From: an uncultured Ruminococcus sp.
Lineage (GTDB): Bacteria > Bacillota > Clostridia > Oscillospirales > Ruminococcaceae
DNA: 14,099 nt
Direction of reading: 5' to 3'
Assembly: GCA_900319195.1 (NCBI GenBank)
Contig: ONNL01000016.1
Span: 1-14,099 of the forward strand
In this document: one piece after another, positions 1 to 5,877 of the stretch
Position numbering within the stretch: the first letter of the stretch is position 1
How the letters are laid out: each line of letters begins with the position of its first letter
Notes under the pieces: generated by a model
The model's database searches: none
What the model was told of the DNA's origin: nothing
What the model saw: the letters and a program-made list of their open reading frames with translations, nothing else
Position numbers and translations under genes: made by a program

Positions 1-1004
1 AGCTTTTCGGACTTTTCCCAGCCTAAGCACGGGTCGGTGATAGATTTACCGTAGATATTCTCGCCTATTTTCTGCGAGCCGTCCTCGATATAGCTCTCTA
101 TCATGAGACCCTTGACGAGATGCTTTATCTCGGCGCTGTGGCGCATACTATGGAGGACTTCCTTAGCGATCCTTATCTGTTCGAGGTACTTCTTACCCGA
201 GTTGGAGTGGTTAGTGTCCACGATAAGAGCGGGGTTCTTGAGGTCATCTCTTGAAGCATAGATCTCAGCGAGGTGCATGAGATCTTCATAGTGATAATTC
301 GGGGAAGCGTTTCCTCTTGAATCGACATATCCGCGGAGGATAGCGTGTGCATAGGGATTGCCGTCGCTCTTGGCTTCGCAACCTCTGTAAATGAAAGCGT
401 GACGGTGCTGAGCAGCAGTGATGGAGTTCATCATTACCGAAATATCGCCGCCAGTGGGGTTTTTCATACCTACGGGGATAGGGACTCCGCTTGATACGAG
501 ACGGTGCTGCTGGTTCTCAACTGAACGAGCTCCGACAGCGATGTAGCCGAGGAGGTCGTCGAGGTAGCTGTAATTCTCGGGGTAGAGCATCTCGTCAGCG
601 GCGCTGAAGCCTGTCTCTGCGAGTGCACGCATATGGAGATTTCTTACAGCGATGATACCGCTCTTGAGGTCGGGGTTGCCTGTCGGGTCGGGCTGGTGGA
701 GCATTCCCTTGTAGCCGTCGCCCGTTGTTCTCGGCTTACCCGTGTAGATACGGGGTATCATCAGTATCTTGTCCTTGACCTTTTCCTGAATCTCGCGCAG
801 ACGAGTGATGTAGTCGATAACGCTGTCCTCGTTGTCTGCCGAGCAGGGACCTATGATAAGGAGGAACTTATCCGACCTTCCGTCGAATACTTCCTTAATT
901 TCCTCGTCGCGCTTTGCCTTGATGTCTATGAGCTCCTGTGAGAGAGGATGAGCCGCCTTTATTTCGGTAGGGTGCGGCAGTTCTCTGATTATATTCATTC
1001 CCAT
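1..1004 (-). CDS. aroF: Class I 3-deoxy-7-phosphoheptulonate (DAHP) synthase, 3' end cut by window edge
   Basis: Condenses phosphoenolpyruvate with erythrose 4-phosphate, the first step of the shikimate pathway to aromatic amino acids; a cytoplasmic enzyme. About 334 codons are visible. Family motifs of the AroF/G/H (E. coli-type) class occur in order: the IIGPCSADN strand, the KPRTTGDGYKG substrate loop, GMKNPTGGD, the metal/substrate segment DTNHSNSGKK, and GENIYGKSITDPCLGWE near the end. Comparison with AroG suggests only about 10-20 residues are missing at the left edge. The ATG at 1004 is chosen because AAGGAAG lies about 9 nt upstream; a second in-frame ATG at 998 has poorer spacing. 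It starts 26 nt after the aroC stop, so it is probably the second gene of an aroC-DAHP synthase operon. The symbol is generic: I cannot tell which aromatic amino acid, if any, inhibits it. Confidence 0.93.
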   Translation of the reverse strand, partial: MGMNIIRELPHPTEIKAAHPLSQELIDIKAKRDEEIKEVFDGRSDKFLLIIGPCSADNEDSVIDYITRLREIQEKVKDKILMIPRIYTGKPRTTGDGYKGMLHQPDPTGNPDLKSGIIAVRNLHMRALAETGFSAADEMLYPENYSYLDDLLGYIAVGARSVENQQHRLVSSGVPIPVGMKNPTGGDISVMMNSITAAQHRHAFIYRGCEAKSDGNPYAHAILRGYVDSRGNASPNYHYEDLMHLAEIYASRDDLKNPALIVDTNHSNSGKKYLEQIRIAKEVLHSMRHSAEIKHLVKGLMIESYIEDGSQKIGENIYGKSITDPCLGWEKSEK

Positions 1005-1030
1005 TTTTAATTACTTCCTTTTATTTGATT

Positions 1031-2122
1031 TTACTTGATAAATACGTCTGTGCCGAATCTCATTGCGAGCTGGTCACAGAGCACAAGTGCTGTCATGCTG
1101 TCAACGACTACCCTTGCCCTGTGTACGATAGCAGGGTCGTGGCGTCCCTTAATGGTTAGCCTTGTGTTTTCATTCGTCCTGAGATCGACGGTGTCCTGTT
1201 CCTTATATATCGACGGGGTAGGCTTTATCGCAGTCCTGAAAATTATCGGCATTCCGTTGGATATACCGCCGTTTATGCCGCCGTTGTGATTGGTCTGCGT
1301 TACGACCTTCCCGTTAATAAATCGCAGAGCGTCATTGGCTATGCTTCCGCGCATATCAGCAAGTGCAAAGCCGTCACCGAACTCCGTGCCCTTGACCGCG
1401 GGTATGCTGTAAAGGGCGTGCGCGAGGGAGCTCTCAAGTGTATCGAACCACGGCTCACCAACTCCCGATGGCATACCGTAAACCGCAGTTTCAAGCCGTC
1501 CGCCGACACTGTCGCCGTCATCACGGGCAGCCTCGATAGCGGCGATCATCTGCTGCTTTTTCTCACTGTCGAGCACGGCGATGTCCATTTCACCGAGAGC
1601 CTTTATGTCCTCGGGAATGTCCCCGAAGCCTCGGTCAAAGACTCCGCCGCAGCTGAGAATGTGCGTCCCTACGGTGATACCGAGTCCTTCAAGAGCCTTT
1701 ATCGCAACAGCGCCTGCCGCGACTATGCCTGCTGTCATCCTTCCCGAGAAGTGACCTCCGCCGCGGTAGTCCTGATAGCCGTGATACTTTTCATTTGCCG
1801 TGAGATCGGCATGACCGGGACGCGGCTTGTAGGCAAGCTCGCCGTAATCACTGCTGTGAGTGTCCGCATTTTCTATGATGAAGGTGATGGGAGTACCCGT
1901 AGTCCTGCCGTTGAACACACCGCTGACTATCCTTACCTTGTCTGCCTCATGGCGAGCCGTCGATATTTTTCCGACAGATCTGCGCTTGTCCATCTGAGCG
2001 GCTATAAACTCCTCATCAACGGGAATGCCTGCCGCAAGACCGTCAAGCACGGCACCTATCGCAGCTCCGTGGCTCTCACCGAAAATCGTCACAGCGACGC
2101 TCGTTCCGAATGTATTTTTCAA
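1031..2122 (-). CDS. aroC: Chorismate synthase
   Basis: Converts 5-enolpyruvylshikimate 3-phosphate to chorismate using reduced FMN, the last step of the shikimate pathway. The 363-residue product has the usual length and the family signatures: IFGESHG near residues 13-19 (with the conserved His), KPRPGHADLT and DYRGGGHFSGRMTAG in the first half, NHNGGINGGISNGMPI, and GRHDPAIVHRA close to the C terminus. I choose the TTG at 2122 because AAGGAG (2132-2137) lies 9 nt upstream and the protein then begins MKNTFGTSVAVTIFGESHG, matching usual family N termini. Upstream in-frame ATGs (2146, 2143, 2131) lack a well-placed ribosome binding site; the one at 2131 directly abuts the AAGGAG. It is first in a unit with the downstream DAHP synthase and has its own promoter at 2159-2187. 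No T-box or long leader is present: the 5' UTR is only about 30 nt. Confidence 0.95.
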   Translation of the reverse strand: MKNTFGTSVAVTIFGESHGAAIGAVLDGLAAGIPVDEEFIAAQMDKRRSVGKISTARHEADKVRIVSGVFNGRTTGTPITFIIENADTHSSDYGELAYKPRPGHADLTANEKYHGYQDYRGGGHFSGRMTAGIVAAGAVAIKALEGLGITVGTHILSCGGVFDRGFGDIPEDIKALGEMDIAVLDSEKKQQMIAAIEAARDDGDSVGGRLETAVYGMPSGVGEPWFDTLESSLAHALYSIPAVKGTEFGDGFALADMRGSIANDALRFINGKVVTQTNHNGGINGGISNGMPIIFRTAIKPTPSIYKEQDTVDLRTNENTRLTIKGRHDPAIVHRARVVVDSMTALVLCDQLAMRFGTDVFIK

Positions 2123-2158
2123 GGCTCTCATCTCCTTTTTCATCATTTCACAATAGAT

Positions 2159-2187
2159 ATTATATCACCCTAAAGTGCTAAAGTCAA
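2159..2187 (-). promoter_or_regulatory. Sigma-A-type promoter for aroC-DAHP synthase
   Basis: On the minus strand TTGACT (2182-2187), a 17-nt spacer and TATAAT (2159-2164) give a near-consensus promoter. The transcript would start about 30 nt before the preferred aroC TTG start. Confidence 0.8.
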
Positions 2188-2250
2188 TACGTAATTTTAA
2201 CGATTCACAGGTGCAAAGCAATAAAGTAAATGTGCAATTTGCATACAAAC
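2188..2250. other. cysK-aroC intergenic gap with no clear terminator
   Basis: Between the cysK stop and the aroC -35 box I see only a short palindrome (TGCAAATTGCA) without a GC-rich stem or U-tract. Some cysK transcripts may therefore read through into aroC. This is inference from the absence of a recognisable terminator. Confidence 0.4.
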
Positions 2251-3177
2251 TCACTCGAACATCTTCGTTGAGAGATAGCGCTCACCCGTATCGGCTAAAA
2301 GCGCAACTATGGTCTTTCCCTTATTTTCGGGGAGCTTTGCAAGCTCGACCGCTGCCCATACTGCCGCTCCCGAGGATATGCCGACGAGCACTCCTTCGTT
2401 CCTTGCGCATTCTCTCCCAAAGCGGTAAGCCTCTTCGTCGGGGCAGTCCATTATCCTGTCGTAAATCTCGGTGTTGAGGGTCTCGGGGACGAAATTTGCC
2501 CCTATGCCCTGAATGTCGTGGACTCCTGAGCGACCCTCCGTGAGAACAGGTGAGGATTTTGGCTCTACGCCGATTATCTCGATGTCTGCATTCTGCTTTT
2601 TCAGATATGCTCCGACACCGCTGAGAGTGCCGCCCGTTCCTATGCCTGCGACGAATATATCGACCGTGCCGTCTGTGTCGTCCCAGATCTCAGCGCCCGT
2701 TGTTGCCTCGTGTACGGCAGGATTCGCAGGATTTGTGAACTGTGAGGGGATAAAGCTCCCCTCGATAGTCTGCGAGAGCTCATCAGCCTTTGCGATAGCG
2801 CCGGCCATGCCCTTTGCAGCCTCGGTCAGCACGACCTCCGCACCGTATGCTCTCATTAGCCTGATGCGCTCAATGCTCATATTTTCGGGCATTGTGATGA
2901 TAACTCTGTATCCGCGCTGTGCACCGATAGACGCAAGACCGATGCCCGTACTGCCGCTCGTTGGCTCGATTATGGTGCTGCCTGCCTTTAGTATGCCCTT
3001 TTTTTCGGCATCGACTATCATTGCGAGGGCAACTCTGTCCTTGACGCTGCCGGCAGGGTTGAAATACTCAAGCTTTGCGAGTATTTTTGCTCCGAGGGCA
3101 AATTTCTTCTCTGTATTTTTAAGTTCGAGCAGCGGAGTTCCTCCGATAAGCTCGTCAACTGAACTGTAAACCTTCAT
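2251..3177 (-). CDS. cysK: Cysteine synthase (O-acetylserine sulfhydrylase)
   Basis: A pyridoxal-phosphate enzyme making L-cysteine from O-acetylserine and sulfide in the cytoplasm. The 308 residues match the usual CysK length. Visible motifs are NPAGSVKDR with the PLP-binding Lys46, the substrate loop PTSGSTG (72-78), the phosphate-binding GTGGTLSG near 179-186, and GISSGAA near 266. Motifs and length fit CysK; I see no cystathionine beta-synthase regulatory domain. The ATG at 3177 follows AAAGGAG at about 9-nt spacing. The gene has its own consensus promoter at 3210-3238 and is divergent from the response regulator gene. CysM-type thiosulfate use cannot be excluded from sequence alone but is less likely. 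Confidence 0.94.
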   Translation of the reverse strand: MKVYSSVDELIGGTPLLELKNTEKKFALGAKILAKLEYFNPAGSVKDRVALAMIVDAEKKGILKAGSTIIEPTSGSTGIGLASIGAQRGYRVIITMPENMSIERIRLMRAYGAEVVLTEAAKGMAGAIAKADELSQTIEGSFIPSQFTNPANPAVHEATTGAEIWDDTDGTVDIFVAGIGTGGTLSGVGAYLKKQNADIEIIGVEPKSSPVLTEGRSGVHDIQGIGANFVPETLNTEIYDRIMDCPDEEAYRFGRECARNEGVLVGISSGAAVWAAVELAKLPENKGKTIVALLADTGERYLSTKMFE

Positions 3178-3193
3178 TTCAGGTCGCTCCTTT

Positions 3194-3215
3194 TATAATG
3201 TATACCTATATTATA
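3194..3215. promoter_or_regulatory. Imperfect inverted repeat over the cysK -10 box and start site; possible operator
   Basis: TATAAT (3194-3199) and ATTATA (3210-3215) flank an AT-rich core containing GTATACC, giving a 22-bp imperfect palindrome that covers the -10 box and probable transcription start of cysK. In Firmicutes cysteine-synthesis genes are often controlled by Rrf2-type repressors such as CymR, so a repressor site is plausible. The sequence is simple and AT-rich, so chance is a real alternative. Confidence 0.3.
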
Positions 3216-3238
3216 TCAAATCGCCAAAAAATTGTCAA
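3210..3238 (-). promoter_or_regulatory. Consensus sigma-A promoter for cysK
   Basis: On the minus strand TTGACA (3233-3238), a 17-nt spacer and TATAAT (3210-3215) match the consensus exactly in both hexamers. It should be intrinsically strong, which fits control by a repressor rather than an activator. Confidence 0.88.
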
Positions 3239-3257
3239 TGTGCCTGAATAGTGCATA

Positions 3258-3274
3258 TGTGAAATGTTTTCACA
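3258..3274. promoter_or_regulatory. Perfect inverted repeat TGTGAAA-N3-TTTCACA, candidate operator
   Basis: Two perfect 7-bp arms are separated by 3 nt. The element sits 6 nt upstream of the -35 box of the two-component operon and about 20 bp upstream of the cysK -35 box. A further TTGTGAAA half-site lies at about 3290-3297, inside the -35/-10 spacer and 33 bp (three 11-bp steps) from the first arm. The position suits autoregulation by the adjacent response regulator or binding by another dimeric regulator. There is no T-run, so it is not a terminator. Confidence 0.5.
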
Positions 3275-3280
3275 TTCTAC

Positions 3281-3309
3281 TTGATTTTTTTGTGAAAAAG
3301 ACGTATACT
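3281..3309 (+). promoter_or_regulatory. Sigma-A-type promoter for the two-component operon
   Basis: TTGATT (3281-3286), a 17-nt spacer and TATACT (3304-3309) precede the response regulator gene by about 40 nt. Each hexamer departs slightly from consensus, compatible with activator dependence. Confidence 0.65.
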
Positions 3310-3348
3310 TATTATAAGTAAATTTTTCTTGCGAAGGGACGTGAGGAT

Positions 3349-4023
3349 TTGATATATATGCTTGAGGACGACGAGGGTATCCGCGATTTCGTTATCTATG
3401 CCCTCAACAGCTCGGGACTTGAAGCCGAGGGCTTTGAGGCTCCGTCGGCATTCTGGAAACGAATGGGGGAGCATATCCCCGAGCTGCTGCTGCTCGATAT
3501 AATGCTGCCCGAGGAGGACGGCTTCTCGGTGCTCTCAAAGCTGAGAGCCGACCATGCCACGAAGCGCCTGCCCGTTATCATGCTGACGGCGAAGGGCGAC
3601 GAGCGCGACAAGGTAAGGGGACTTGACGGCGGTGCTGACGATTATGTGTCGAAGCCGTTCGGAGCAATGGAGCTGATCTCTCGCATAAAGGCGCTGCTCC
3701 GCAGGACTGCGGCGGATACGGATGATATAATAGCTGTCGGCGGACTGTCGATATGTCCGTCAAAGCATGAGGTAACTGCCGAGGGGAAAGCTGTCCCTCT
3801 CACACCGAAGGAATACGACCTGCTGCTTTTGCTGATGAAAAACTGCGGAAAAGTCTTTTCGCGCGACACGCTTCTCAAAGAGGTGTGGGGATATGATTTC
3901 AGCGGCGAGAGCAGGACGGTAGATGTCCACATACGGACGCTGCGCTCGAAGCTCGGGAGCTGCGGCGATATTGTCTGCACCGTGAGAGGTGCAGGATACA
4001 AGGCAGGTGAGCCTCTTGACTAA
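3349..4023 (+). CDS. OmpR/PhoB-family response regulator
   Basis: A 224-residue DNA-binding response regulator. The receiver domain (1 to about 115) has the acidic pair D7/D8, phosphoacceptor D50 in LLLLDIMLP, T80 in PVIMLTAK, and K102 in VSKPF. The C-terminal winged helix (about 125-222) has the PLTPKEYDLLLLL start, the segment SRDTLLKEVWGYDF, and SRTVDVHIRTLRSKLG with GAGYK at the end, all typical of the PhoB group. I use the TTG at 3349: AAGGGA (3334-3339) lies 9 nt upstream and the resulting MIYMLEDDEGIRD matches the usual start of clostridial PhoB-like proteins. The ATG at 3358 would delete the first beta-strand residues. It overlaps the sensor kinase gene downstream, its likely partner. 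Phosphate control (PhoB/PhoR) is suggested by family resemblance only; no pst or phoU gene is visible. Confidence 0.93.
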   Translation: MIYMLEDDEGIRDFVIYALNSSGLEAEGFEAPSAFWKRMGEHIPELLLLDIMLPEEDGFSVLSKLRADHATKRLPVIMLTAKGDERDKVRGLDGGADDYVSKPFGAMELISRIKALLRRTAADTDDIIAVGGLSICPSKHEVTAEGKAVPLTPKEYDLLLLLMKNCGKVFSRDTLLKEVWGYDFSGESRTVDVHIRTLRSKLGSCGDIVCTVRGAGYKAGEPLD

Positions 4024-5689
4024 GAAAATTTTCCGAAGCATTTTCATCTATGCTGCGATAGCCGTAATGCTGACCATTACAATTATGGTCGTGCTGATGA
4101 ACAGGCTCGGCTATGAGACCCTTGACGACAGGCTGAGGACGGAGACAAATGTGCTCGCACACGGCGTTGAGCGCTCGGGAGCAGGCTTTCTGAGCGATGC
4201 CGACCTCGGCTGTGTGGACGCTGTACTGATCTCGGAGGACGGTTACATCATTTTTGCGGAGAATGAAAAGCTCACGGGCAGAAGGGCTGACTATCCCGAG
4301 GCTAAGGCTGCTCGCAGGGAGGGCAGCGGCTCGACCTCGAAGTTTTCGTTCATTTCGTCGCAGACTGAGATAAACTGCGCTGTAAGGCTGCGCGACGGCT
4401 CTGTGCTGAGGACATCGGCGCGTCCGCACTCGATAATGACGCTGTACGGCGGATTTCTCGGCTCGGCACTGTTCCTGCTCGGGACAGCGCTCCTTACCGC
4501 GATACTGCTTGCGAGGTTCATATCGAAAAAGATAATGAAGCCGATAAACTCGATAAACCTCGAAAATCCGAAGATGAAACGCGCCTATCCCGAGTTGAAG
4601 CCGCTGCTGAAAAGACTGCGTGCACAGAACAGCAAGGTAAAGATACAAATGGAGGAGCTCCGTCACAGCAGAGAGCAGTTTGAGGCGATAACCGAGAGCA
4701 TGAGCGAGGGACTTGTTTTCGTGAGCCCGAAATTCATGATACTCAGCTGTAATTCGGGAGCGCTGAAGCTTCTCGACGCACCGTCGGGCTGTGAGGGGAT
4801 AAGCGTTTTCAGTCTGAACAACACCGACAGCTTCAGGCATTGCGTACAGAATGCGGCAGGCGGAAAGCGCTCGGACTGCATACTCGAGATAAACGGCGAA
4901 AACAGGCAGATAATCGCAAGTCCCTCGAGAAATCACAGCATGGTGAACGGCGTTGTCATCTTCATCATGGACGTTACCGAGCACCAGCAGCTTGAGACCA
5001 TGCGCCGCGAGTTCACGTCGAATGTCTCGCATGAGCTGAAAACTCCGCTCACGACTATCTACGGCATTTCCGATATGCTCGCAAACGGACTTGTCAAGCA
5101 GGAGGACGTTCAGAAATTCGGCGGAAATATCCGCAGCGAATCGGAACGCCTGATAACGCTGATAAACGACATAGTTTCGCTCTCGAAGCTCGACGAGGGA
5201 GCAGTCCCCGAGGAGAATGAGCCTGTTGACCTCTATGCGCTGTCCGACGAGATAATCGGGCGGCTGAAAATGGCCGCGGACGAAAAGAAGGTGAGCTTCA
5301 GGCTCCGCGGCGACCATGTCACATACGTCGGAAACCGCGTGATACTCGACGAGATAGTTTTTAATCTCTGTGACAATGCGGTGAAGTATAACAAGGACGG
5401 CGGCAGAGTTGACGTGAAGATATCGCATATCCCGAAGTATGCGCTGATAACGGTCAGCGATACGGGAGTCGGCATACCCGAGTACAGCCTTAACCGAATT
5501 TTCGAGCGCTTCTACCGCGTTGACAAGAGCCGCTCGGGGAAGATAAAGGGTACAGGTCTCGGACTTTCTATCGTAAAGCACGGAGTAATGTACCATAACG
5601 GCGATATTCATGCCGAGAGCACTGTCGGGGAGGGCACTACCTTCACGGTGAAGCTCCCCGTTGAGAAGTCCTCGGATAAGGCAGAATAA
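4016..5689 (+). CDS. Membrane sensor histidine kinase (PhoR-like)
   Basis: Partner of the preceding response regulator; about 557 residues. Order: transmembrane helix 1 (about 9-28), an extracytoplasmic sensor region (about 29-142), transmembrane helix 2 (about 143-168), a short HAMP-like linker, a PAS-like domain (about 216-310), the HisKA dimerisation helix with phosphoacceptor His339 in SNVSHELKTP, then the ATPase domain with N box NLCDNAVKYN (450-459), G1 box DTGVG (from 482), F box RIFERFYRVDKSRSG and G2 box GTGLG (512-516). All catalytic motifs are intact. The start is uncertain: TTG at 4016 (AGGTGAG just upstream; protein begins MTKKIFRSIF) is preferred, with GTG at 4007 and ATG at 3989 as alternatives. 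Any of these overlaps the response regulator gene, implying translational coupling. The stimulus is unknown. Confidence 0.92.
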   Translation: MTKKIFRSIFIYAAIAVMLTITIMVVLMNRLGYETLDDRLRTETNVLAHGVERSGAGFLSDADLGCVDAVLISEDGYIIFAENEKLTGRRADYPEAKAARREGSGSTSKFSFISSQTEINCAVRLRDGSVLRTSARPHSIMTLYGGFLGSALFLLGTALLTAILLARFISKKIMKPINSINLENPKMKRAYPELKPLLKRLRAQNSKVKIQMEELRHSREQFEAITESMSEGLVFVSPKFMILSCNSGALKLLDAPSGCEGISVFSLNNTDSFRHCVQNAAGGKRSDCILEINGENRQIIASPSRNHSMVNGVVIFIMDVTEHQQLETMRREFTSNVSHELKTPLTTIYGISDMLANGLVKQEDVQKFGGNIRSESERLITLINDIVSLSKLDEGAVPEENEPVDLYALSDEIIGRLKMAADEKKVSFRLRGDHVTYVGNRVILDEIVFNLCDNAVKYNKDGGRVDVKISHIPKYALITVSDTGVGIPEYSLNRIFERFYRVDKSRSGKIKGTGLGLSIVKHGVMYHNGDIHAESTVGEGTTFTVKLPVEKSSDKAE

Positions 5690-5749
5690 AAACTGTCGGT
5701 CGTTACTGATCGGCGATCGCGTATTTGCCAAAAGAACATAAAGTAAAAG
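5690..5749. other. Gap after the kinase gene, nothing recognised
   Basis: This short stretch between the kinase stop and the bidirectional terminator holds a small GATCG-rich palindrome (GATCGGCGATCGC) but no reading frame or promoter I can support. Confidence 0.5.
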
Positions 5750-5778
5750 CCGCACATTCAATGTGCGGTCTTTTCTTC
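5750..5778 (+). terminator. Intrinsic terminator of the two-component operon, probably bidirectional
   Basis: CCGCACATT (5750-5758) pairs with AATGTGCGG (5760-5768) and is followed by TCTTTTCTTCT. On the opposite strand the same stem is preceded by A-rich bases and followed by CTTTTACTTT, so it could also stop transcripts arriving from the pectate lyase gene. It lies between two convergent genes. Confidence 0.8.
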
Positions 5779-5841
5779 TGATTTGTCCCAATAAATTCAG
5801 ATACTGATATGTCCTGTCAGACATTATCAAAATATATGTCA

Positions 5842-5870
5842 GCAGCCGCTATTGTGCAGAGGGCGGCTGC
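5842..5870 (-). terminator. Hairpin just after the pectate lyase stop codon
   Basis: GCAGCCGC and GCGGCTGC (8-bp arms, 5863-5870 and 5842-5849) enclose a 13-nt loop, starting 7 nt past the stop codon at 5878. The following sequence (TGACATATATTTTG) is a poor U-tract, so this may protect the mRNA 3' end or act as a weak terminator ahead of the stronger one at 5750-5768. Confidence 0.5.
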
Positions 5871-5877
5871 GTGCATA

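Noticed and set aside
633..941. A 102-codon plus-strand frame opposite the DAHP synthase
   Set aside because: It is antisense to a gene with intact DAHP synthase motifs and has no plausible ribosome binding site.
1286..2173. A 295-codon plus-strand frame opposite aroC
   Set aside because: It is antisense to a confidently identified chorismate synthase and its translation shows no family motif; it also has no ribosome binding site.
3899..5830. A 643-codon open frame on the minus strand opposite the sensor kinase
   Set aside because: It lies almost wholly antisense to a kinase with all catalytic motifs intact, lacks a ribosome binding site and has no recognisable domain. Long antisense frames are common here because the codon use of these genes makes reverse stops rare.
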